DNA of 64,000 nucleotides. It comes from Saccharomycopsis fibuligera x Saccharomycopsis cf. fibuligera. Lineage: Eukaryota > Ascomycota > Saccharomycetes > Ascoideales > Saccharomycopsidaceae. The stretch lies in assembly GCA_001936135.1 (NCBI GenBank), contig CP012813.1, forward strand, positions 1,488,001-1,552,000, in the 5' to 3' direction. Made by a program: the position numbers and the translations under genes. Below the pieces are notes generated by a model. That model was not told where the DNA came from, ran no database searches, and saw only the letters and a program-made list of their open reading frames with translations. This document shows, piece by piece, positions 32,277 through 40,681 of this stretch (within the stretch, counting starts at the first letter, position 1; each line of letters starts with the position of its first letter).

Positions 32277-33638
32277 TTTATGTTTTATATTCGTATGGGA
32301 TGCTAAAGTAAATGGTGTAGTTTCACTGAAGTTGTTTATTTAAAGTTATTTGAAGCTCATAGTGTTCGCGTCTCGTGGCTGAAATTGCCATACTACATGC
32401 TGAAACACAATATTCAGGGGAATATCCCTTCTTCACAGATCCATGGTGCTGGTGTAATCCAGTGGTTTGGTCTCTTTCAAACTTTAAAAAAACAATATCT
32501 ATTTTCCATTCTCGATATTGATATGTCTGCACAAGTCAATTCTAAATATAAAAAGTGTAGCCATACATATATTGCTTGTAGCAACTGCAGATTTCTCTCA
32601 TGATACACATGTTACAAAATGACCATGTACAAGACTCATAGCATAATTCAGAACGGTAGAATACTAGTCGTGACATATGAGTGCTAATGTTACTTTGATT
32701 GTCTATTCAAAGAAATATACTAGTCAAAGATTAATGGACAATTATAATTTAAAATGTAAATTAGTTGTTTAAAGCTTTATTGGGAATATCTCACTTCATA
32801 TGATTGTCACCAAATTGATTGGTTACAATCTATTAATAAAGCACAGTTTCTTTACAAAGCCGAACAGGTACAACTGATAGATTAACTTCCTAATTTTTGG
32901 GTGAGTTTTTGAGAAGAATTTTGAATATAAGAAATTTTGAAAAAAGAAGATAATAATGCTCAAGAAAACAAAGTACATACAACACAAAAAAGACAAGAGA
33001 AAAAGTGAAGAGGCATATTACAAACACTTGCGTTCTGGCTGCTAAAGCATGAATGTTACCTTACAGCCTTTTTCTATGAAATTTTCAAATATTGGCAATA
33101 TGTAGTAGTGCCAACTTTCACTGGCAGACGTACCACCGCCATAGACTACTTATCAACTTTCTATAAAGTCACAAAGTTAAGTAAGATTGTTAATATATTA
33201 AAGCAATTTGACCTGTTTTTCCTTTTTTTGAAGGGTTGCCTGCTTACTTTATCATATCTCTTAATCATGCTTGCTCAAGGTCATCTTAATGAAAATCATT
33301 CTTTAGCGGCTGACGCTGACAACGTAAATTTGCAGTAAGAGAGCTGTTTTAAAATATTGACAAATTTAAACTTGTAGACAACAAAGATCACAAGTGTCCT
33401 TGCGGTACTGCGTTCTGTACTAAAAAAAAAGAAAAAAAAACTCTTTTAGCTTTGAAATATCTCTAATCAACTTGATAATGAATGAGAAATTAACTATTTC
33501 TTGGGACAAACAAGAAGAGTTTACCAATAATTTGACAAAGGACTATTTGTATAAACTCAAAGCAGCAATAAAAAAAAAGAAATTTTTGCTACATGCCTAG
33601 TAAAGAAATATTTCGCATAACTTTAGCTATTTCTCCTA
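32277..33638. other. AT-rich gene-free stretch beside YVC1
   Basis: About 1.36 kb with no convincing gene. Short open stretches exist: one at 33108-33338 (76 codons) and one of 40 codons at 33478-33600, beginning MNEKLTISWDKQEEF. The latter lies just upstream of the kinase-like fragment and may belong to the same decayed gene. The YVC1 promoter is at the left end. Confidence 0.5.
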
Positions 33639-34031
33639 ATGCAGAATTTTCAACAGTTACCATTTCAGGCATTCAATAAATCGGTTTATAAAAAGTATTG
33701 TTCTACAATATGTTTGATCTTTTGGTTATTTAAGCATAGTGAGTCAATAAAAAATTATCCTAAACTCTTGGATATTCAAGGTATAGTTGTTACTAATTTA
33801 AGGCAGCTATTTGTCTGGATTTTGAAAATTGATAATATTCTCAATATGACTAAAACACCAAATGACGAAACTACCATGAAAATGACTGTTATCAGCTTAT
33901 GTAAAATACACTGTACCGGCGTGGCCCACTGTGACCTAAAACGGGATAATATACTTTTGGGATTCATAGGAAGACGTGGATTCCGAAAAAGAGAAGTTAT
34001 TTTCATTGACATTAGAGTTAATGTTCTTTAG
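33639..34031 (+). pseudogene. Decayed protein-kinase-like gene fragment
   Basis: A 130-codon open frame contains, at 33918-33959, GVAHCDLKRDNILL. This has the H-x-D-L-K-x-x-N pattern of a protein-kinase catalytic loop, with its Asp and Asn intact, preceded by the helix ISLCKIHCT. About 15 residues later comes VIFIDIRVNVL and a stop. IFID-I-R stands where kinases have a strand plus DFG, so the metal-binding loop is broken and the rest of the C-lobe is missing. The N-lobe (glycine loop, VAIK lysine) is not recognisable; only short open pieces lie upstream. This looks like a relic of a fungal kinase-like gene rather than an active one. The frame could still be transcribed. Confidence 0.5.
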
Positions 34032-34585
34032 TCAAAAGAAGACAGTAGAAACAAATATTTTTACAAAAATTATGTCTGTGATGGTGAACTTTCCCCTCAT
34101 TTATCAGATACAGTAATTGAAACAGATGCTCTTGTTTTTAGCCAAATTTTTTGTGCATTTAAGTATATCAATCGTTTCAGCTGATTTTAGCAAATTGTTT
34201 TTCAAGGTTCAAAGTCTGCTTCAAGGTATAATACCATTAAAGTAAGCAAAATATGAGAATTACCAAACTAAAAGATGAACCTACAGGCAAACGTAAAGTT
34301 AAATCGTAATACGTAAAAACAATTAGAAAAACAAGAACTAAAAATCTATTTCTTAGTTACAACACAAAAAACAAAAAAGTGATAAAATTTCACCCTCGCT
34401 AGACCTGCTTTGCAAGAAAGTAAATATTGTATAAAATGGAAAACAAATCAGCGAGCGTATCTTCTAATAGTTTCTAAGCATGGCTAAAGCATCATTAACA
34501 ACATCTGGAACAAACACAAATATATTTGCTCATGTTTCAAACTGTTGAACACTTAGCACCAATAAAGCAAAAATTCGCATTCGGA
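34032..34585. other. AT-rich gene-free stretch
   Basis: About 550 bp between the kinase-like relic and the 3' end of the secreted-protein gene. No ORF, repeat or RNA gene was recognised. Confidence 0.6.
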
Positions 34586-35566
34586 TTAGGTAAGTTGACT
34601 AACTTCACTATTATCACTGCTGTCCGAGCTACCATTAGAAAGAGCATAATCGCTTTGTTGACTATTAGAATTGATATCCGTTCCGCTTGGAGAAACCACG
34701 GTAGTCTGTTTTACTTGGCTCGTAGCCTCTGGCTGAACAGTCTGCGAGTCAGCAGTAGCTAATAAACTAGATTCTTCTGCACCAGAAACTGCAGCAACCC
34801 GGGGAATTCTAGTCTCTTCAATACCGCCGGCGCCAGCAGCGGTGGTAGCGACAGCCTTAGTATTTGCAATTTGGGATGCAGTTGCTCCTGTTGCAATATT
34901 AGTTGGTTCCGAAATAGTGCCACCTTGAGCTTTACAGGCGGAACTAGCACTAGCAATCAATGCTGTGGATACGCCCTCAACATTTTGCATACCAGCGGCT
35001 TCACATGGGTCCATTGAAGTTTGTACCATTTGTGTGCTCAGTCCTGTACTGACGGAGCCATCAGAATCGGTCTCAAAATATGGAACGATAGCTGGAATCA
35101 TCATTAATGGCATAGCGAATCCACCGGCAACGTTGGCATACTTCTGAAGCTTGTCCATCTTGCCTTCTGTTTGCACAGGGATATTGTTATTGGCGTTGTT
35201 ATTATTATTATTATTGTTGTTGTTGTTTTCTTGTTTGGTATCTGCCCCAGCTACGGCTGCTTGAGTGGCAGCGGGAGCAGTAGTGGCAGCAGCAGCTGTT
35301 GCATGGACCACAGTTGGATGAGCGGCTGTTTGTTGAACAGTTGGATGAGCTACTGTTGCTTTGGCAGTGTGTTTATTTTTTCCAAAACTGCCCAATTTTG
35401 TCAAATATTTACCAATATTGAGTTTCGGTAGCTTAGCAAACCCTCTTTTATCTAAATGGTCTTCAGCTATTTGAAGTTTGTAATCCTTGACGCCATTAAT
35501 GGCGTATGATTGAACATTAAAGACTTGGGAAAGCACTAACAAAGCTAATACTAGGTTATTTAACAT
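34586..35566 (-). CDS. Secreted low-complexity protein with Kex2-type site, unknown function
   Basis: This 326-aa protein is not recognised. It has a signal peptide (MLNNLVLALLVLSQVFNVQS, cleavage near residue 20). A short propeptide then ends in LDKR at residues 38-41, a Kex2 dibasic site. The mature chain would begin GFAKLPKLNIGKYLTKLG, a basic amphipathic stretch. Then follow Thr/Ala/His-Pro repeats (ATVAHPTVQQTAAHPTVVHA), an Asn run of about 13, and one hydrophobic segment (YANVAGGFAMPLMMIPAIVPYF, about 140-161). A two-cysteine region (DPCEAAGM and SSACKAQGG) and a Ser/Thr/Gln-rich tail complete it. No GPI signal is visible at the C terminus. It lies back-to-back with the secreted protease homologue across 2 kb of GC-boxed intergenic DNA. 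It may be a cell-surface or secreted protein specific to this clade. Confidence 0.65.
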   Translation of the reverse strand: MLNNLVLALLVLSQVFNVQSYAINGVKDYKLQIAEDHLDKRGFAKLPKLNIGKYLTKLGSFGKNKHTAKATVAHPTVQQTAAHPTVVHATAAAATTAPAATQAAVAGADTKQENNNNNNNNNNNANNNIPVQTEGKMDKLQKYANVAGGFAMPLMMIPAIVPYFETDSDGSVSTGLSTQMVQTSMDPCEAAGMQNVEGVSTALIASASSACKAQGGTISEPTNIATGATASQIANTKAVATTAAGAGGIEETRIPRVAAVSGAEESSLLATADSQTVQPEATSQVKQTTVVSPSGTDINSNSQQSDYALSNGSSDSSDNSEVSQLT

Positions 35567-36175
35567 TGTGATATTGCGTGGTATAAAGCTGTGTTTTTTT
35601 TTTCTATAAATGAAAGGATTCTAATTGTTAAAATGGATATACAGGAAAATTACAAAGGCAAGGTATTTTGAGATACACCGGATTGCCATGGCTATTTAAC
35701 CATAATATCTTATGTTAAAAAGAAAACAGTAATTTAACAACACAAAACAAAGAAAGAATGCCCAGAAATCAATAATATTCACCTGTGGTTAACATTCTCT
35801 GGATTTCGAGCTTTTAAGATGTTATTGCAGAGTGGAAATAATAATAAGATACAAATCCCATTAGCGGTGCTATCCTATAAGCCCAACGTATTTTTATACT
35901 ACATGCCGTAAACACCGTATTGCAGCAAACGGGGTTATTCACTTGGCAGTCTAAAGAAATTTTTGGTACACAATTTCCGGCTTGCATTCAAGAAGGTAAA
36001 ACAATGTAAAAAATTTTTATCTTTTGTTTCTAATTCAGTTTTTCGTGAGGAAACTATCTCTGGCATGGCATTACATACCGTACCAGGCGACAGTAAGTAA
36101 AACCATACGATGCAGACCCATACAAACATCACAAGCGGCACTGCGGGGCGGGGGCATCGCCCTAGGAGAAACTTG

Positions 36176-36185
36176 CCCCGGAGAA
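36176..36185. promoter_or_regulatory. GC box CCCCGGAGAA shared with MLS1 promoter
   Basis: The complementary strand reads TTCTCCGGGG, which fits the SYGGGG core of Mig1-type zinc-finger repressors. The same ten bases occur at 40021-40030 in the MLS1 promoter. Binding is inferred, not shown. Confidence 0.35.
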
Positions 36186-37433
36186 CCCTGAGTTGATAAC
36201 AATTGCAAAACTATTTTGATTTTATCTCACAGAAATTGTATTTCAAAAGCTTGACTTTATGGATCAAGTTGGGAAACAAAAGGAATTTCTCTTACAGTTA
36301 GTGTATCGCAAATTTGCGACACATCTGTGTTACCGGAGATCAGTACTGCAGAATATTATCTTTGGCATGCATAAAGAAAAACTAAACAAAGCGAAATATC
36401 AACAGTTAAAAATTGATGAACAATCAATGCCTGTGAAATAATACTTTATCATTAAGCTTAATAAATCGCAAGGTAATTGACCAAAAATACTGCTTAAGTT
36501 TTTTTTTCTTTTTTTTTTCTTTTCTTTTTTTATGTTATGAGCGTATCATTTATCCTTGGGTGCTTTTCTTTTACCGCTGGCGCCCTATACGTAAACTTCA
36601 TAAAGGTCTTTTCTAACCCAAGTTTGACAAAAATGTAAACTATACAAAAGAAAACATATCAACGATCTCTATGCCTTTCAGCGTGTTTTCGTTTTATGGC
36701 TTTGTCTGAAATAAATACGCAATAAACAGAGAAAAAAAAATATCCTAAAGGCATTCGGGCCCAAAAGGCATCTTTCTGCTTTACCCCAACGTGCCACCGG
36801 TTAGTATTGTGCTAAGCAGATTTGCCATCACTATCTAACTCAATCCGGTCAAGGAACTGTGCTACTTTATTTGAGCCACTTCCCATTTTTTCTTCTGTTT
36901 CTTCCTATATCTTAATAACTGAGCCTGAGTCTAGGTTAAATAACCACAACTCACTACTTACAACTTTAAGTTCTGTAAGCGTGGATCTTTTATTGGTTAT
37001 CATGTTTTGCTATTTTATTTCTTACCAGAAGCTTGAACTCCCCAACTTTATTTATATCTTGTTCCTTATCAACTTTTCTCAGCAGTGAAAGGATTTGCTC
37101 ATCAGCGTATGGCAACGATATATTTGCGTGAATCCATTAGTGTGTTTTTGCCGTACACATTTTTCACTAGTTCAAGTACTGGCTCCAATAATAGCACCCG
37201 GCTAACTCGTACAAACATTCAGTCATTTCTAAATTCTCTGGCAGATTAGCCGGCTACCTTGTCTTTTCTCTATAAATCCTCAAGAATGAAAGCTGGTGTT
37301 TCTGTCTCCATGCCGCAAGGCAACGCATGCCACGACATGTCATTCCCATGCCATGTGCCACACCATTTCGCTTATACCTTGCCGTAGACTGGAAAAGTTT
37401 TTTTTATGTCTACCTGACATATTAGGTGTGGAA

Positions 37434-37440
37434 TATATAA
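37434..37440 (+). promoter_or_regulatory. TATA box of the protease-homologue gene
   Basis: TATATAA, 116 bp upstream of the ATG at 37556. Position and sequence fit a regulated yeast promoter. Confidence 0.6.
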
Positions 37441-37555
37441 GCCAATAAACGCCCCTTATGCTTGCATAGCGAGCACACAATGGGATATTGGAAAAGCATA
37501 CAAAACTCTATAAAAAAGAAACGCACAAAATCAATTCTCATTGATTAATTTCAAA

Positions 37556-39490
37556 ATGTTGTTCAAAGAAAGCTTGCTTTTAGCAATCTTGGCTACGTTA
37601 ATTTCAATCGCACATGGGGCGCCAGTAGTCAAGCTCAATTTTGGTGTCGTTGAGAAAAACAGTACCGTTTATAGTAACAATAAGCCGTTGGATCTTACCA
37701 CCGTTGATGTTTTTAATAAATCTGATACCCAAAATTCTGGGAAGCAAGAGCATGAATATAAATACAAATACAAACCTGTGGACTTTACTACAGTTCCAAG
37801 AAACGCTGAGAAGAGAAGTGAGGATAGTGCAGTAACCCAAAGAGAAGACCCTGAGGGCAATTATATAACGCAAAGGGTTAATCCTGATGCTGACGCTGAT
37901 GTTGATGCTGACGATAGTGTTGAAGAGTTGGGTGTTTACTTTGACAAAAGAGAAGGGTTGGTGAAGTACAAGCCAGTTGATTTTACCACGGTCAATGGTA
38001 AAGGTAACAATAACAAGGCAAAAAACAGTACTTCTGCTGAATACGAGTTTAAGCCGGTAGATTTTACTACAGTTGTCAACCAGAAAAATGTTAAGGGAAA
38101 TGATAGTGAAGAAAAAGGCGTTTCTGAAGCTTTGAAGCATGGCAAGTTCAAGCCGGTGGACTTTACTATAGTCAATAAGACCCCCGTTACTGAGAATGCA
38201 ACTGTGCATAACAATGACTTCAAGCCAGTGGATTTTACCACAGAAGTGCTCGAGCCTGCCAGAGCTAGCAAACGAGACCTTTCGCATGCGAGGCAAAGTT
38301 TGAGTAACAGCACAACCACAGCCAACACTATCAACAACGCCGAAGGAAAACAGAATCAGAAGTATCTCAACGTCCCATTGAAACATCGTGATGGAGTTTA
38401 CTTCATCACTGCTAAAGTCGGCAGCCATCATCACAAACTTAAACTAATTTATGATGCTGCTACTCTGGACATTGTTATTCCCAGCACTAGCACGCATTCT
38501 TTGATTCCACATTTGAGCAAGTTTAATCCGACGCTTTCCAGCAGCTATCAGAAACAACAGCAAGGTGCCAATGATAATGACGAAGGAGACTTTGTTACCT
38601 CTCTTGAGAATAATGGAGAAGTGGACGTTCACGGAATCTGGGGCCGCGACGTGTTAGAACTTGATGGTAGCAGTGACGATGCGAAAACCAAAGGAAAAGT
38701 TGAAGGGGTCATGTTGGGACTTACTTCTGAGACAAAGCTACGGTATGGGGTATTTGGTCTTGGTCCTCAATCCAACGAGGCCAGCTATAAATTTGCAAAC
38801 ACTGTCGATAACAACAAACAGTTCACTTATGACAATTTCCTCACCATGATGAAACAGCAAGGAATCATTTCCAGAAAATCCTACTCTGTTTATTTGAACG
38901 AGAAGAACGCTACCGATGGGGCTCAGTTAATTTTTGGCGGTATTGATAAAGCCAAATATGAAGATGAATTGACATACTTGCCGCTCCAGGCTGGTGAAGC
39001 TTTTGGCAATTCTACAAAATCAGATACCAACATGTACATCACATTAGACCAAATTTCCCAAGATGGTAAAAACCTAGCCAGTAAGCCATACCGTGCCTTG
39101 ATATCTGGATTGGAAAACCAGCTTTCGGTCCCTACCGAAGTCTACAAGCAGATTGGCAGCAAATATGGGAACTACTCGGAAATCTATAAGGCATACACCA
39201 TTGACTGTGCTGCTACGGGTCCAGACTTGGAGTTTTACTTTGGCGGCAACAGTGGGAATGAAAAAAAAGTCACGGTCCCTTTCAACAACTTGGTATTGAA
39301 TGTTTTGCCAGAGCTCAAAAAATTGGGATTCAATCAATGCATGGTGGGAATCAAGGACAGTGGTGAGGATAAGTTTGTGTTGGGAAGTAGCTTTTTGCAA
39401 GCAGCGTATGTGAACTTTGATTTCGAAGATAATAAAGTTGGGATTTCGCAGGCGAAATATTCCAACGAAACTGAAGTCGTTAGTTACTAG
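37556..39490 (+). CDS. Secreted aspartyl-protease homologue lacking the active site, with KPVDFTTV repeats
   Basis: This is an intact 644-aa frame; the start is the ATG at 37556 (the codons above it begin with TTG). A signal peptide (MLFKESLLLAILATLISIAHG) is followed by a 250-residue pro-like region with six KPVDFTTV-type repeats and three Lys-Arg Kex2-type sites (residues 86-87, 131-132, 239-240). From about 270 it has the bilobal pepsin/Sap fold: VPLKHRDGVYFITAKVGS, GVFGLG, QLIFGG, the cysteine pair (IDCA and NQCMVGI), and FLQAAYVNFDFEDNKVGIS. The first DTGS motif reads DAAT (Asp300 kept). The second catalytic Asp is gone: ALISGLENQLSVP stands for ALLDSGTT, with Ser517 in its place. The flap Tyr-Gly-Asp is also absent (SLENNGEVDVHGIWG). 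Proteolysis is therefore unlikely. No GPI signal is seen, so it should be secreted. Confidence 0.85.
   Translation: MLFKESLLLAILATLISIAHGAPVVKLNFGVVEKNSTVYSNNKPLDLTTVDVFNKSDTQNSGKQEHEYKYKYKPVDFTTVPRNAEKRSEDSAVTQREDPEGNYITQRVNPDADADVDADDSVEELGVYFDKREGLVKYKPVDFTTVNGKGNNNKAKNSTSAEYEFKPVDFTTVVNQKNVKGNDSEEKGVSEALKHGKFKPVDFTIVNKTPVTENATVHNNDFKPVDFTTEVLEPARASKRDLSHARQSLSNSTTTANTINNAEGKQNQKYLNVPLKHRDGVYFITAKVGSHHHKLKLIYDAATLDIVIPSTSTHSLIPHLSKFNPTLSSSYQKQQQGANDNDEGDFVTSLENNGEVDVHGIWGRDVLELDGSSDDAKTKGKVEGVMLGLTSETKLRYGVFGLGPQSNEASYKFANTVDNNKQFTYDNFLTMMKQQGIISRKSYSVYLNEKNATDGAQLIFGGIDKAKYEDELTYLPLQAGEAFGNSTKSDTNMYITLDQISQDGKNLASKPYRALISGLENQLSVPTEVYKQIGSKYGNYSEIYKAYTIDCAATGPDLEFYFGGNSGNEKKVTVPFNNLVLNVLPELKKLGFNQCMVGIKDSGEDKFVLGSSFLQAAYVNFDFEDNKVGISQAKYSNETEVVSY
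37682..38245 (+). repeat. Six dispersed KPVDFTTV-type coding repeats
   Basis: Copies start at residues 43 (KPLDLTTV), 73, 139, 166 (KPVDFTTV), 199 (KPVDFTIV) and 223 (KPVDFTTE). Each is often preceded by Tyr-Lys or Phe-Lys and separated by unrelated, charged or Asn-rich spacers of about 16-58 residues. The octapeptide is kept while spacers vary, which points to selection on the octapeptide or recent spread. Confidence 0.8.
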
Positions 39491-40013
39491 TATTTGCGTT
39501 TACTGTTTTGATAACAAGTATCTTTGTTGTTTGCATTTCCATATTTTGTTCTTTTTTTTTTTTTTTTTTTTTTCCTTTATTGCTCTATGTTTTACCACTC
39601 TTGTTTTTGTTAGCCAACTCTAATCAGCATATATATTTACACTACATAACTAATTTTGTCATTATATTTTTTCATATAGCATATATCTACTCGTTCAGCA
39701 TATACTCTTTTTCTTTTTTCTTTTTTTCTTTTTTCCGTAATCAAACATTAAAATTTGTAGCTTAACTACAAACCGTCAAAGTTTAAATATATGTGTGTCA
39801 TTTTTATTGTTTAGGCAGTCCGGAAGGAGGTCATGACATCAGAGTCACAGTCGGAAGATGGCACTGGTCATGAATACCGGGCATTGATGATTAATTTGGT
39901 TCAAAGGTTTTCAAGCAATTGTTTAATATAGCACAGAGTGCACTCGCTCTGAGATGGTATCATTATAGCAATTCCTTTACCCCAGATTCAAAGAATTTCT
40001 GCCGCGGCGGTGT

Positions 40014-40027
40014 TCCGGGGCCCCGGA
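40014..40027. promoter_or_regulatory. GC-rich palindrome, paired Mig1-like boxes
   Basis: TCCGGGGCCCCGGA is a perfect 14-bp palindrome. Each half reads CCGGGG, the SYGGGG core of Mig1-type repressors; the right half, read on the minus strand, has the expected T-rich 5' flank. Glucose repression of MLS1 is well known, which makes the inference reasonable. Confidence 0.4.
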
Positions 40028-40321
40028 GAAAAACTTCCCAAACAGCTCTCAATATCGCTGGCCAATCACAGGCCGCCACCGCCGCCATCGCCGCCAGACA
40101 CTGGCAAACGCTCTTTCTCAGCCAGAGAGTCTTAGCCGTCTTTCCAGGGGAAGCTTCTATAAGCAGAAAGCAGCTGACGATACTGGCGCATTTCTCGGAG
40201 AGACATTGACTGTCCGAGTACAAGTGAATGCAACATGAATACCGTATAGTCTGGTCTAGCACGGTATATACCCATAGCGTAAGTCTGATTGATAGCAGTG
40301 CTTCAGTTGGCTACCAAAACA

Positions 40322-40332
40322 CCGTTGATCCG
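40322..40332 (+). promoter_or_regulatory. Carbon-source-responsive element (Cat8/Sip4-type site)
   Basis: CCGTTGATCCG matches every position of the CSRE consensus CCRTYSRNCCG. It lies 350 bp upstream of the MLS1 start. In yeast such elements switch on glyoxylate-cycle and gluconeogenic genes on non-fermentable carbon. Confidence 0.6.
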
Positions 40333-40462
40333 CATGGGCGAGCGCTCCGGCGAAGCGTGCGAAGCGTGCGAAGCCCGTTCATCATCGTGCAGCACCTCTG
40401 GGCTATCTGGCATACATACATCTACTCTGGGCTCATCGCATCGCATCCCAGCCCTTCTGAGG

Positions 40463-40472
40463 TATATATAAA
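40463..40472 (+). promoter_or_regulatory. TATA box of MLS1
   Basis: TATATATAAA, 210 bp upstream of the MLS1 ATG and 130 bp downstream of the CSRE. Confidence 0.6.
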
Positions 40473-40681
40473 GCAGTTACTCTGCTCGTATCAGCTCAGC
40501 TTCTTCTGTCTGTGTCAACGTCACATTTCTTTTCTATCCTTTTAATTTTTATTTGTTTTCTGCTTTTTTCTTTCTTTTTTTGTCCCTTCTTGCACAAGAT
40601 CTCTCATCTCATTGCCTCATCATAGATATAAAACACATCGCATCACATCACATCATATCACATCACATCAATACATTCAAT

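Larger units (their letters stand above)
35567..37555. promoter_or_regulatory. Divergent 2-kb regulatory region between two secreted-protein genes
   Basis: No credible gene is present; the 60- to 88-codon open frames look random. A GC island at 36130-36190 stands out in AT-rich DNA, with GCGGGGCGGGGG (36143-36154) and CCCCGGAGAA (36176-36185). These are Mig1-like GC boxes; the second is identical to a 10-mer in the MLS1 promoter. A T-rich run lies at 36499-36530. A TATA box at 37434-37440 serves the rightward gene. Confidence 0.5.
39491..40681. promoter_or_regulatory. MLS1 upstream region
   Basis: Nearly 1.2 kb with no gene. The left part is T-rich 3' flank of the protease homologue. From about 39990 the sequence is GC-rich, with a 14-bp palindrome, a perfect CSRE, a gcgtgcgaa tandem (near 40347-40371) and a TATA box, listed separately. 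The leader has CATCA repeats (40636-40671) and no upstream ATG between the TATA box and the MLS1 start. Confidence 0.65.

Noticed and set aside
35426-35566. Relation of the secreted protein to Ece1-type multi-peptide precursors
   Set aside because: Only one dibasic site is present and there are no tandem peptide units; the architecture does not match.
36259-36441. 60-codon ORF in the divergent regulatory region
   Set aside because: It is near the random-length expectation for this composition, with no domain and no conserved-looking feature.
37604-38434. 276-codon minus-strand open frame
   Set aside because: It is antisense to the repeat region of the protease homologue and arises from that gene's codon pattern; it has no family features.
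40553-40681. Extended N terminus for malate synthase
   Set aside because: The extension starts at TTG and consists of the leader with CATCA repeats; the ATG at 40682 gives the family N terminus.
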